DNA of 64,000 nt. It comes from JAITMY01 sp031553765 (GTDB taxonomy: Bacteria; Bacteroidota; Bacteroidia; Bacteroidales; UBA932). The translations under genes and the position numbers were made by a program. The notes under the pieces were generated by a model that saw only the letters and a list, made by a program, of their open reading frames with translations, ran no database searches and was not told the origin of the DNA. The stretch covers positions 248,001 to 312,000 of the forward strand of contig JAVBKY010000002.1 of the NCBI GenBank assembly GCA_031553765.1, read 5' to 3'. Below are positions 52,930 through 62,466 of the stretch, in pieces; within the stretch, counting starts at the first letter, position 1, and every line of letters begins with the position of its first letter.

Positions 52930-55818
52930 CTACTCTTTTGAGAATAATTTAGCAGCTGTAATTCGTTCTATTCTACCAAATTTTTCCAGCTCCTTGAGGT
53001 CCATACTCTGCGGATTGCCCACAATGCCTATTACCACTTTGCGCCCTTTGACATGCGCCTCATAGTATTTTTTCACATCATCAAAACTGAGGTTTTCAAT
53101 CTTTGCTAAATTCTCCTTAGCGGGCGCCTCGTTGTATCCGCGCAGGCGCCAAGCAACGTAAGCCTGACTGGCCTCTCTAAAGTCGGGGCACGACATATAG
53201 GCCGTTTGCAGCATGTAGTCGCGCAGGTTGCCCATGCGCTCGGGGTACTCGGGCATGTTTTGAAGCAAGTCCATAAATACTTCTACGGCTTTAACCGTTT
53301 TATCGGCTTGTGTGCCAATGTATCCTCTGAAGTACGATTTCTTGCCCGGCATCGGTGGGTTTACCACCATGCCCGTGGCAGTGTATGCCATGGAGCGATA
53401 CTCGCGCACCTCCTGCATAACCAACCCGTTGAAGCCTCCACTAAAGTACTGGTTAAATGCGCTACAGTCCACATCCTCGGCCTTGCTATAGTCATCGCCT
53501 TGTATGTAGAAGTAAATGGTACTTTGCTTTGCATCCTTATCGGGCAAAAAGTAAATCAGGTTTTCGGAGGCATCGGCCAACGAACGTACCTCGGGCGATG
53601 TGCTCGCCATTTCGCCCTCCTTAAGGGGAAGGTTGGCGCTCAAAATATGGTATACCGAATCAAATGGAAGACCACCAACATAATGAATTTCGGCTTCGTA
53701 GCTGGTTGCACGCTGCAACTCACCTGTGAGATTGGGTATGTTGAGCCCCAGTATGTCGGCAATGGAAAGTCTATCTATGTAGCGCGACTTGTCGCGGTAG
53801 TACAGGAACTCGCTCATGGCGCTATTGAGGCTTTCGGAGTCCTCCTTCTCAACATAGCGCATTTGGTAGGCTTGTCCTTTGAGGTTGTCAAGCTGCTTAT
53901 CGTCGAGCTTAGGCATGAGTATTTGCCTTGTGAGCAGGTTGCACGACTCGCTCAGGTACTCTTCAAATCCTTCCATGATAATGTACAGGTAGCTGCCATC
54001 GACATAGTAGCTGCATGAGGCGCTAAGGGTGCTGAACATTTTTTTGAGCTCCTCAGCCTTGAACTGTCCCATCACTCCGGCGTTGTCCATAAGCGGAGCG
54101 GCCAACTGCAGCTTGGGCATTTTTTCGGTACCTATACCATACTTTAGCGTAAGGGTAAATACGCTGTTTTCGGTATTTTTTGTGTAGTACAACTTGGAGC
54201 GGTCGTTAATTTTCTTGACTTGCACCTCGTTCATATCGGCAAATTTACCTCCAATCTTGGCAGGTATTTGCTCAAAGGCTTTTGCATAATCCGATTGGGC
54301 ATCGCGCGGCGCTTGAATGGGCGCGTAGTCGGGCTTTTTTATTTTTTCGCCCTTGCTGCTTTTTCCTTCCCTAACCTGTATGGCCACGTAGCTGCTGCCA
54401 AAATATTTTCGGGCAACATCCTTTATTTGGTCAACGGTGATGGAGGCTACAATGTCGCGATAATCGAGAAACAGGGAAAGGTCGGATTCGTTGACAAAGG
54501 CAGTCATTATGCCACGCGCTATAAATTCTGGTGACTCCATGCCTAAGTCGTGGCTACGAATAAGGCTTCCCTTAATGCCATCAAGCAACTCCTGGTTGAA
54601 GTCGCCATTTTTCAATTTTTTTATTTCCGCTTGCAGCATTTTTTCAACCGCACCTAGCGATTCAAACCTACGCTGGTTAACATCATAGTACGGTATAGCA
54701 CCAACCATTAAGCATCCTTGATTTTTAAATGCCAATGGCTGTGCAAATGCTGCCATCACATCTCCGTCGATGCTTTTCTTATCGAGCAAACCGGTGCGAC
54801 TCTGGTTGGATAGCACGGAAAGGCAGAGTTCGAGCGCAATTTCGTCCTCGCTACCTCCTGCTACACCCGGATACATCAGGGCGAGCTGCGGCATGCGTCC
54901 AATTTTCGCACTTACCTCCTTGCGTCCTTTTATGGGCTGCTCGGCATACTGGCTACGCTCGGGTGTTGTGCGCTTTGGAAGCCTGCCAAATTTTGACCTA
55001 ATAGCCGGCATAATGTCCTTTACTTTTACGTTGCCTACCAAAATGAGCGCCATGTTTTCGGGGACATACCAGTCGTTGTAAAACTTAATGAGCTGGCTCA
55101 GGCGTGGATTTTTCAAGTGTTCACCCAACCCAATTACATCGCGACCATAGGGTGTTCCGGCAAAGGCATTACCCAAAATAAAGCTGCGCACCTGCGACTG
55201 CTGCTGATCTTGGTACATGTTGTATTCTTCATACACCGTTTCGAGCTCGGATTGAAAGGCACGAAATACGGGGTTGATAAGACGCTCGGAGTTGAGGTCA
55301 ATCCACTTGCCAACTTCTCCGGGAGGAAATGAGTTGAAGTAGGCGGTTTGATCAAAGGCTGTAAAAGCGTTGAGTCCTATACCTCCCATACCTTGTGTAA
55401 GCGATGAAAATTCGTTGGACAGGCTAATTTTTGAGGCCTCAACGGTAAGCGCGTTAATCTCCTTGCCTATGGCCTCTTTTTTCACAGGGTCGTTCTCCAG
55501 CGCCATTTCATCATATTTGGCCACTATGCTCTCATAAAGGGGCTTTTCTTTTTCCCAGTCAAGGGCGCCAATTTTCTGAGTACCTTTAAACATTACGTGC
55601 TCCAGGTAGTGTGCCAGCCCTGTGTATGCCTCGGGCTCATCGTACGATCCCACACGTGTTGCAACCATGCCATGTACTTCTGACTTGGTGCTGTCTTCCC
55701 ACACAAATACGCTGAGCCCATTGGGAAGCTTAAACGCCTTGAGTCCTTGGGCAAAAGAAGCAGGCAACGTAAGCGTGAATACCGCCGCCGCTAAAAAATA
55801 TTTAAATAGCTTATTCAT
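52930..55818 (-). CDS. M16-family zinc metallopeptidase (two-lobed, insulinase-like)
   Basis: The 962-residue protein has a signal peptide (MNKLFKYFLAAAVFTLTLPASFAQ) and two M16 halves. The N-terminal half carries the inverted zinc motif HYLEH (70-74) in GLAHYLEHVMFKG, with the distal Glu region ELETVYEEY about 75 residues on. The C-terminal half lacks that motif and serves as the second lobe. M16 enzymes degrade peptides enclosed in a chamber, so the protein should act in the periplasm or on the surface on peptides. It lies in the SusCD cluster, pointing to peptide processing. Confidence 0.93.
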   Translation of the reverse strand: MNKLFKYFLAAAVFTLTLPASFAQGLKAFKLPNGLSVFVWEDSTKSEVHGMVATRVGSYDEPEAYTGLAHYLEHVMFKGTQKIGALDWEKEKPLYESIVAKYDEMALENDPVKKEAIGKEINALTVEASKISLSNEFSSLTQGMGGIGLNAFTAFDQTAYFNSFPPGEVGKWIDLNSERLINPVFRAFQSELETVYEEYNMYQDQQQSQVRSFILGNAFAGTPYGRDVIGLGEHLKNPRLSQLIKFYNDWYVPENMALILVGNVKVKDIMPAIRSKFGRLPKRTTPERSQYAEQPIKGRKEVSAKIGRMPQLALMYPGVAGGSEDEIALELCLSVLSNQSRTGLLDKKSIDGDVMAAFAQPLAFKNQGCLMVGAIPYYDVNQRRFESLGAVEKMLQAEIKKLKNGDFNQELLDGIKGSLIRSHDLGMESPEFIARGIMTAFVNESDLSLFLDYRDIVASITVDQIKDVARKYFGSSYVAIQVREGKSSKGEKIKKPDYAPIQAPRDAQSDYAKAFEQIPAKIGGKFADMNEVQVKKINDRSKLYYTKNTENSVFTLTLKYGIGTEKMPKLQLAAPLMDNAGVMGQFKAEELKKMFSTLSASCSYYVDGSYLYIIMEGFEEYLSESCNLLTRQILMPKLDDKQLDNLKGQAYQMRYVEKEDSESLNSAMSEFLYYRDKSRYIDRLSIADILGLNIPNLTGELQRATSYEAEIHYVGGLPFDSVYHILSANLPLKEGEMASTSPEVRSLADASENLIYFLPDKDAKQSTIYFYIQGDDYSKAEDVDCSAFNQYFSGGFNGLVMQEVREYRSMAYTATGMVVNPPMPGKKSYFRGYIGTQADKTVKAVEVFMDLLQNMPEYPERMGNLRDYMLQTAYMSCPDFREASQAYVAWRLRGYNEAPAKENLAKIENLSFDDVKKYYEAHVKGRKVVIGIVGNPQSMDLKELEKFGRIERITAAKLFSKE

Positions 55819-55872
55819 GAGTAGAGATAGCTTTTAATAAAAAAACGAATTCCCCGCAATAACACCTTCTAC

Positions 55873-56844
55873 CTACCGCCTAAAAGGGAAAGTAAAAGGG
55901 AGAGAAATAGGAGTATAATTGCGTATGTAGTTTGATGGCGCGTCAGGATAGCTGTCCCTATTGGATATACCAAAATGGTAGAGCGTAATGTCGCCCTTCC
56001 TTAGCACGTATACAACGTAGCACTCCTTGCCCTCAAGCCCGTTAAGCGGCTGATAAAAGCTGTAGTTTCTCAAGGAAACATCGGCATCGGTAAACGTGCT
56101 GAGTGGTGCGCCCAGGTCGTCCAAATCCTCTGTTACGTATATGTCAATTGCAAATTCACGGCTTCCAAATAGCATTGGTATAAAGTAAAAATACAGGTTG
56201 TCGTTCTCGGCAATTCTGATAAGCGGCGAGCTAATCTTCAGAGGGCGCGTCATGAGTGTATCATTATAGTAGGCTACAATTGCCCATCCTGAACCGGACA
56301 TTCCAAGCTCGTTTTCCAAGTCAAACCAAAAAACGTAATCGTAGTCACCGTAACCAGAGAAAGTATCCAACGCCCACCCGGTTCTTGTAATCTCTTTTCT
56401 TGCAGGGCTAAAGTCGGTGTTGTAAGGGCTCTTGAATAGCGCCGCATCCAGCGTACGGAAAGACTTTACGTCACCGTAGCTAACGCCCTTTGCATTCATA
56501 GAGAAAGCGCGGTAGTAGTAGTTGGTGGATGTTTGTAATCCGGCAACCGTGGTTTCGTAGCTGCCAAGCTTGGGGTTGCGCACGCCCCCCAGCGCTACAC
56601 CGCTTGTTTGCATGGTAAGGTCGGGGGTTGTATCTACTATAAATCCATTATCGTATAGCGCGTTGCCTCCATTCTTTTGTACGTATCCTGCAAAAATTGC
56701 CGATACTCCCAGGTTTTCTACCAGCGAGTCGGTTCGTACGGTTGGTACATTTCCTGTAACTACCGGATTAGGCTCTTCGGTTGATTCATGGCAGGCAACC
56801 GCGAGTAGGGATAAGGCTGCTAGTATGAAGAAATGATTTTTCAT
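55873..56844 (-). CDS. Lipoprotein with Fn3-like N-terminus, SusCD-associated
   Basis: 323 residues with lipobox LAVAC (MKNHFFILAALSLLAVAC), so lipid-anchored. The first part (about 35-130) has Fn3-like beta strands (VGNVPTVRTDSLVENLGVSAIFAGY, SYETTVAGLQTSTNYYYRAFSMNAKGVSYG). The rest is beta-rich and not recognised. It lies directly after SusD, where SusE/SusF-like surface-glycan or peptide-binding lipoproteins usually sit. A ligand-binding role is inferred from position only. Confidence 0.7.
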   Translation of the reverse strand: MKNHFFILAALSLLAVACHESTEEPNPVVTGNVPTVRTDSLVENLGVSAIFAGYVQKNGGNALYDNGFIVDTTPDLTMQTSGVALGGVRNPKLGSYETTVAGLQTSTNYYYRAFSMNAKGVSYGDVKSFRTLDAALFKSPYNTDFSPARKEITRTGWALDTFSGYGDYDYVFWFDLENELGMSGSGWAIVAYYNDTLMTRPLKISSPLIRIAENDNLYFYFIPMLFGSREFAIDIYVTEDLDDLGAPLSTFTDADVSLRNYSFYQPLNGLEGKECYVVYVLRKGDITLYHFGISNRDSYPDAPSNYIRNYTPISLPFTFPFRR

Positions 56845-56905
56845 TATTTGTTGAACTGTTGAGTTATTGAACTGGGTTGAGCGTTTATAACGTAGGAACT
56901 TTGGT

Positions 56906-58414
56906 TTATGGATTATTTTCCGTTATGCCGGGGTTATTATTCATTTCCGCGCGTGGAATTCTAAAGCGAAACACATTGGCTTCGGGCAGGTAATCTACCT
57001 TGGCATTTTCGCGATGGTTACTGCCAACGTAGCTACGATTAATACCTAGCTTCAGGCGCTTATGGTCAAAGTATGAGAAGCCTTCGCCCCACAGCTCAAT
57101 GCGGCGCTGCATGTATATTTCCTTGCGTAACTCCTCGCCCTGCTTGGTTGATTTAACAGCCTTAGGATTGCGAGTTTTTACAAACTCGTGCAATAGCAGC
57201 TGTGATTCAGCGTATTTACCTTGCAACATTAATCCTTCTGCCTCAATAAGATACATTTCAGAGGCGCGCATAAATACGTAGTCACCAAAGTTATCGGGTG
57301 AGTTGGCTTGGTAGTAGCCAAACTTAAGATTAGCATACTTGGGTACGGGGTATCCGTTAACAACTATATTGTCAGCAGCAAAAGCGTTGTACCGCACATC
57401 GGTCGACGGTATTTCCTCGTAGAGCTTGGCATCAATCATTTTTTGCATGTTACCGGCTGTTGCGTATCCGTAGCTGATTGATGAAAGGTGCGATGTAGGG
57501 TTAGCAATAGCCGTTTTGGCAATGGGTGTTTCCGAAGTAATATCGGCACCCCACATCCAATCGGGCTCCTTTATATCGGTAAATCCTGTGCCTCCCGTGT
57601 TTTTATTGTAGCTCCACTGGGTTATGCTTGGCACATAGCCTTGGCGTGCTATGTTGGCGTAGTTGGCTGCCTGCTCGCCATTTTCCATGTTAAGATAGGC
57701 ACGCGCCAAAAGTCCTGCCACCACCTGCTTGTCAAATCTCACCTTTGATGGACGAACATAGTTTTCCAGAAAAGTATACGCCTGCTGTAAGTCCGACAAA
57801 ATAAGGTCGTAAACCTGCTGTACGGTGGCACGTGGGTTGCTGTTTTTTTGCGCATCGGTAGTTTTGTCGGTAACTATGGGTACAGCCAAATCATTTTGAT
57901 GTCCCACATAGGTATGCTGATAGAGCTGCACCAAGTAGAGGTAGGCAAAAGCGCGCATGGCCAAGCCCTGAGCTTTGTACTGCAAAAGAGTTTCATCGGT
58001 TTCTCCATCGGGCACCAGCGATACCACACGGTTGGCACCCTTAACCATTTTGTAGTAGTAGTTCCAGTGCATGTATACACCAGACGATTCGTACTCCGGC
58101 CTTATAGAGAAGTCATAATCGCTGTAGAACCAGCCATAGTTTTGCGTATTTTGCAGCATATCCTCATTCATGAGGTCGGTGCTAAGCATAGTAGCAAGGT
58201 GTCCAAAGTCGGAGTGTATGGCCGAACTTCCCATACTTTGCAGCTGTACCATCCACGAGAATAAACCTGATACAAATGGTTCCAAACGACCTATCTCTTG
58301 CGCTCTACCCTCGGTTACCGTCCCCGTGGGCTCCACATCAAGGTCACACGAGGTGAGCGAGGTGGCAATGACAAGTAGTGCTGCAATAAAAATTTTATAC
58401 GTAAATGTTTTCAT
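56906..58414 (-). CDS. SusD/RagB-family surface nutrient-binding lipoprotein
   Basis: The 502-residue protein has lipobox TSLTSC followed by an Asp-rich segment (DLDVEPTG). TPR-like helices and the SusD signature appear in QGLAMRAFAYLYLVQLYQHTY, VAGLLARAYLNMENGEQAANYA and MRASEMYLIEAEGLMLQGKY, with the late RRIELWGEGFSYFDHKRLKL. It acts as the lid of the SusC barrel and captures substrate outside the outer membrane. It is 20 bases after susC. Confidence 0.95.
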   Translation of the reverse strand: MKTFTYKIFIAALLVIATSLTSCDLDVEPTGTVTEGRAQEIGRLEPFVSGLFSWMVQLQSMGSSAIHSDFGHLATMLSTDLMNEDMLQNTQNYGWFYSDYDFSIRPEYESSGVYMHWNYYYKMVKGANRVVSLVPDGETDETLLQYKAQGLAMRAFAYLYLVQLYQHTYVGHQNDLAVPIVTDKTTDAQKNSNPRATVQQVYDLILSDLQQAYTFLENYVRPSKVRFDKQVVAGLLARAYLNMENGEQAANYANIARQGYVPSITQWSYNKNTGGTGFTDIKEPDWMWGADITSETPIAKTAIANPTSHLSSISYGYATAGNMQKMIDAKLYEEIPSTDVRYNAFAADNIVVNGYPVPKYANLKFGYYQANSPDNFGDYVFMRASEMYLIEAEGLMLQGKYAESQLLLHEFVKTRNPKAVKSTKQGEELRKEIYMQRRIELWGEGFSYFDHKRLKLGINRSYVGSNHRENAKVDYLPEANVFRFRIPRAEMNNNPGITENNP

Positions 58415-58434
58415 ATTGTGCTTACTTCTTGTGG

Positions 58435-61400
58435 TTAAAATGATAAGTTAAGACCTAACGACATGGTACGTACCGGTGCATATAAACCTTGGCTGGATCC
58501 TCCGCTCCACGAGGTGCGGGGGTCATAGCCCTGGCGTGCCGAAAAGAAATACACGTTATCTACCACAGCGTACACGCGACACGACTCCACAAATGCTCTT
58601 TTTACCAACGATTTAGGGAGTGTATAGCCAAGCGTTATATTCTTAATGTTAAAAAAGTTAGATGAAACAAACCAGCGCGACGACATCTTTCCTCCATCAG
58701 TACTTTGGTTACCTATTTGCAGGCGCGGAACATCGGTGTTGGTATTGGTGGGCGTCCACCTGTTAAGCAAGTCCTTGTGCATGTTAGTGCCGTACTCGTA
58801 GCCGGCCATCATGTAGGCATAGGCGCCATCGTACCCCCGACCACCCAGCTGGTAGGCAGTTTGAACGGAAAAGTCTATACCCTTAAAACTAACCGATGTA
58901 GATATACCTCCGTACACTTTTGGAAGTGCATTACCCTGAAAGTAGTCAGTTGCCTGTGAGTAGTCGGTGGTAGTGGTTACGCCTGTAATATTTCCGTTGG
59001 CATCTTTTACATCCATGTACCACTGCGCTTCCCCCGTTGATGACACGCCGGCGTAATCCTTGATACAGTATTCGTAAATGGATTTTCCTTCCATCATTTT
59101 GAAGCGACCGTTGTCTATTCCGTCTTGTCTACGCTCCGGTGGAAGTTTGGTAACTACATTGGTAAAGTGGGTAGCATTGAAATTTATCGTCCACTCCCAA
59201 TCGTTGGTCTTAACTATCACACCGTTCATATCAATCTCTATACCTTTATTTACCATGTCGCCCACGTTATCGGGGTATGAGGCATCACCCGACGAAATAG
59301 GTTGCGGTCGGTTAAAAAGTATATCGGTTGTTTTTTTGTAAAAGTACTCTACCGAACCAAATAGTCTTTTATTAAAAAGGCCATACTCCACTCCTATATT
59401 GAAAGTTCCACTTTTTTCCCATGAAATATTTTCGTTACCCTTGTATGAATCCACCAGCGCGGGACCATCATTGGAAGGGGTAACCACAAACTGATTGGCC
59501 CATGGTGCAACTCCGCCCACACCCAGGTTGTCGTTACCCTGCGTACCATAGCTAGCCTTAAGTTTAAGGTCGTTCAGCCAATCAACGTTGTACAAAAAAT
59601 CCTCATCCTTCATTCGCCACGAGGCTCCTACCGACCAAAAATTACCCCAGCGGTTATCCTTATGAAAACGTGAAGATCCATCGCGGCGCAAACTGGCCGA
59701 GGCGTAATACTTGCTATCGTAGTTGTACTGTACGCGACTAATGAAGCTCTCTACCTTATAAGAGTTTTGCTGCGATGAGGCCGAAGGATTATCAGTGGCA
59801 CCAATAAGCTCCACCTGATCGGGATCGTAAAAATTTTGCTTTGACCCCGACCAAGCGTTGTAGGTGTTGTCAAAAAACTCGTGCCCCAGCAGCACGTCTA
59901 TATTATGCTTATCAATATCCTTAGTCCACGTAAGCAACTCGTTGGAAACTTGGCTTATCAAACGCTCGCCGTAACGTGTCGAACTTCCTCCAACTTCCTT
60001 AAACTGTCCGTATTCACCGTTTTTGTATACTAATCCTAAGTCGTCGCTCACATCTATACCGTAGTTAACTGTAAACTTAAAATCCCTCCACTTGAGGTCA
60101 ACAAAAAATTTACCGTTAAATATATTCCAACTTGTATTATCCTTATCCAAACTTTGCGATGCCAACACGTTGCTCATGGACGACACGGGACGTTGATAAT
60201 CTTCTTCATTACCAAAGTCGTAACGACGGTTTCCCTTTGAATCATACATACGCTGCTTGGTAGTCGGGTCATATAGGTATACAGGGTAAATAGGCGCCAT
60301 ATTTTGTGCCACAAAAAACATATTGGTAGCATCGGCACCACCCTCAGACACATACTTGGACTGCTTATTTACGTAGGTCATGTTGCTCCCCAACTTTATC
60401 CAGCTAGCCAACTCTCTCTCCAACCTCAAGCGAGCGGTGTAGCGGGTAAAATCGGAATTTACCACGTAGCCTCCATCGTTGAGGTAGCCAAATGAGAGGT
60501 AGTATGATGTTTTCTCGCTGGCGCCGGCCACCGCTACGTTATACTCCTGACGCGTGCCTTGGTTGAACATTTCATCAGCCCAATTTTCCTTATATGCCAA
60601 CTGATTGGATGCATATACTTTACCGGTAGCGGGATCAATAATTCTATCGTTAGATGTATAATAGCTATTATATCCACCCAACTCGCTCACCAAATTTTTG
60701 CTAGCATACATACCAGCTTCTGCCCAAGAGTAACCCATACGATAGTATTGGTCATTGCGCATGGCTTCCCATGTCATTTGGTAAAACATGCCGGGGTCGG
60801 TCATCACATCATAATCGGGTACGGCGCGCTGGTTAACACCCACACGGGCATCAACTGTAATGCGAGCCTTGCCGGATTGTCCCTTCTTAGTAGTGATAAG
60901 AATAACACCGTTGGAGGCGCGCGAGCCGTACAACGAGTTGGCTGCGGCATCCTTCAGTACCGTCATACTCTCAATATCAGATGGGCTGATGCTTGATATT
61001 TCGCCCTCATAGGGCATACCATCTACCACGTAAAGCGGCGAGGTACCGGCGCTAATAGAGCCTATGCCTCGGATGCGAATCCCCCCGCCGGAGCCGGGTT
61101 GTCCAGAGTTACTGGCAAACTGCACACCGGCAGCAGCGCCTTCCAGCGCTGTAGTAACGTTACTTGTTTGTAGCTTAGCAATATCCTTTCCTTTAACGGT
61201 GGAGGCGGAGCCGGTAAACGATTTTTTGGTAGAGGTACCATAGGCCACCACCATCACTTCTTCCAAGGCTTGCACATCAGGTGTCAAGCCTACGTTGGCT
61301 ACTTTTCCTGTAACCTTCACCTCCTGCATAGCCATTCCAACAAAGCTGAATACCAGTATATCACCATTATTAGCTGCAATAGAATAGCTACCATCAATAT

Positions 61401-61560
61401 CAGTAATAGTTCCGACGGATGTTCCCTTTTTGACCACAGAGACTCCCACCATGGTCTCTCCATCCTCCAAATTGGTAACAACTCCGGTAACCTGCGCCAG
61501 TGCTCCATTTGCTATCAAAAGTAGCGCAATCGCCAGTAGCTGTTGAATCCTTTTTTTCAT
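58435..61560 (-). CDS. SusC/RagA-family TonB-dependent outer-membrane receptor
   Basis: The 1,041-residue protein has a signal peptide (MKKRIQQLLAIALLLIANGALAQ), an N-terminal carboxypeptidase-D-like domain (VTGVVTNLEDGETMVGVSVV), a plug with IRIRGIGSISAGTSPLYVVDGMPYEG and ANSLYGSRASNGVILITTKKGQ, and a beta-barrel ending in MSLGLNLSF with a terminal aromatic. It transports bulky ligands into the periplasm with TonB energy. The substrate is not fixed by sequence; neighbouring genes favour peptides. Confidence 0.96.
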   Translation of the reverse strand: MKKRIQQLLAIALLLIANGALAQVTGVVTNLEDGETMVGVSVVKKGTSVGTITDIDGSYSIAANNGDILVFSFVGMAMQEVKVTGKVANVGLTPDVQALEEVMVVAYGTSTKKSFTGSASTVKGKDIAKLQTSNVTTALEGAAAGVQFASNSGQPGSGGGIRIRGIGSISAGTSPLYVVDGMPYEGEISSISPSDIESMTVLKDAAANSLYGSRASNGVILITTKKGQSGKARITVDARVGVNQRAVPDYDVMTDPGMFYQMTWEAMRNDQYYRMGYSWAEAGMYASKNLVSELGGYNSYYTSNDRIIDPATGKVYASNQLAYKENWADEMFNQGTRQEYNVAVAGASEKTSYYLSFGYLNDGGYVVNSDFTRYTARLRLERELASWIKLGSNMTYVNKQSKYVSEGGADATNMFFVAQNMAPIYPVYLYDPTTKQRMYDSKGNRRYDFGNEEDYQRPVSSMSNVLASQSLDKDNTSWNIFNGKFFVDLKWRDFKFTVNYGIDVSDDLGLVYKNGEYGQFKEVGGSSTRYGERLISQVSNELLTWTKDIDKHNIDVLLGHEFFDNTYNAWSGSKQNFYDPDQVELIGATDNPSASSQQNSYKVESFISRVQYNYDSKYYASASLRRDGSSRFHKDNRWGNFWSVGASWRMKDEDFLYNVDWLNDLKLKASYGTQGNDNLGVGGVAPWANQFVVTPSNDGPALVDSYKGNENISWEKSGTFNIGVEYGLFNKRLFGSVEYFYKKTTDILFNRPQPISSGDASYPDNVGDMVNKGIEIDMNGVIVKTNDWEWTINFNATHFTNVVTKLPPERRQDGIDNGRFKMMEGKSIYEYCIKDYAGVSSTGEAQWYMDVKDANGNITGVTTTTDYSQATDYFQGNALPKVYGGISTSVSFKGIDFSVQTAYQLGGRGYDGAYAYMMAGYEYGTNMHKDLLNRWTPTNTNTDVPRLQIGNQSTDGGKMSSRWFVSSNFFNIKNITLGYTLPKSLVKRAFVESCRVYAVVDNVYFFSARQGYDPRTSWSGGSSQGLYAPVRTMSLGLNLSF

Positions 61561-61600
61561 CTGTTATATGCTTTATATAATTTACTAACTTTTCCTCACT

Positions 61601-62443
61601 CTACAAGGACATGCTGAGGCGCACGGTAATGCCCAGCGCCAGCGAAGATATCCTATCGCTGCTACCGCTAAGGCTACCATAGGCAAGGTTGGCCGGTGTA
61701 GCGGGCTGGTAGGTAACAAGCGCTCCGTAAGAGTTGTTGGTATTCTTATTCATATTGTTCAAGCCATAATCACAGTAGGCACCGGCATACAAGCTGTAGC
61801 GATCGGTAATGCTATACTTTACACCTGCTTCAACAGCCAGCATAAATGAAGGTTTAAGGCTCAAGTCTGTTTTTGGCGTACCACTATAGTTGGCAAACCC
61901 TCTTTCGGGCATATCCTCTTTAAAGGCAAATCCCAAGTCGGGGTAAAATCCTTCCGTTCTTAAATCACCATCTGCACTAAAATTAGCGCTAACGGGAACT
62001 CCTACTTTCACGCCAAAATCCACGTAAAAAGCAAGCTTATCATCATCGGTTTGGTAGCGTGCCATAATCGGAATGGTGAGCAGCACCGCTGATGTTTTTT
62101 CCTCATAACCCGAGTAGGTATAGGTAAATATGAGGTCAGCGCCATCCTCCATATCTATCAGGTTCTGATTGCGAACGCTGTGCTTGAGTGTACCTGTAGT
62201 ATTGTAGAAACCCACATCGATACCTGAACTCAACGCCCAGTTGGGGTTGAAGTAGAAGCTGTATCCCGCTCCCACTTTTCCTCCTCCTCCCAGCGTTTGC
62301 GTGCTGCTTCCGTAAGAGTACAACAGTGTTGAGAAACCGCCTCCTGCGTTAACCGAAATTTCCTGCCTTTGCTGCGCAGTAAGCGGTAAGCTCAGGCAAG
62401 TAATAAGGGTTAGCGTAAGTATTCTTTGCTTCATTTTGCGCAT
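61601..62443 (-). CDS. Outer-membrane beta-barrel protein (PorT-like)
   Basis: 280 residues. A signal peptide (MRKMKQRILTLTLITCLSLPLTAQQ) precedes alternating beta-strands ending in ALGITVRLSMSL, typical of an 8-10-strand outer-membrane barrel. An alternative ATG is at residue 4. The gene precedes susC by 41 bases on the same strand, so it is likely part of the same transcript. It may be a structural or assembly factor. Confidence 0.75.
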   Translation of the reverse strand: MRKMKQRILTLTLITCLSLPLTAQQRQEISVNAGGGFSTLLYSYGSSTQTLGGGGKVGAGYSFYFNPNWALSSGIDVGFYNTTGTLKHSVRNQNLIDMEDGADLIFTYTYSGYEEKTSAVLLTIPIMARYQTDDDKLAFYVDFGVKVGVPVSANFSADGDLRTEGFYPDLGFAFKEDMPERGFANYSGTPKTDLSLKPSFMLAVEAGVKYSITDRYSLYAGAYCDYGLNNMNKNTNNSYGALVTYQPATPANLAYGSLSGSSDRISSLALGITVRLSMSL

Positions 62444-62466
62444 ATTTTTTCTTGTGAAATAAACGA

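Noticed and set aside
53206..54018. Plus-strand 270-codon open frame inside the M16 gene
   Set aside because: Antisense to a clear M16 peptidase; its composition mirrors the opposite strand.
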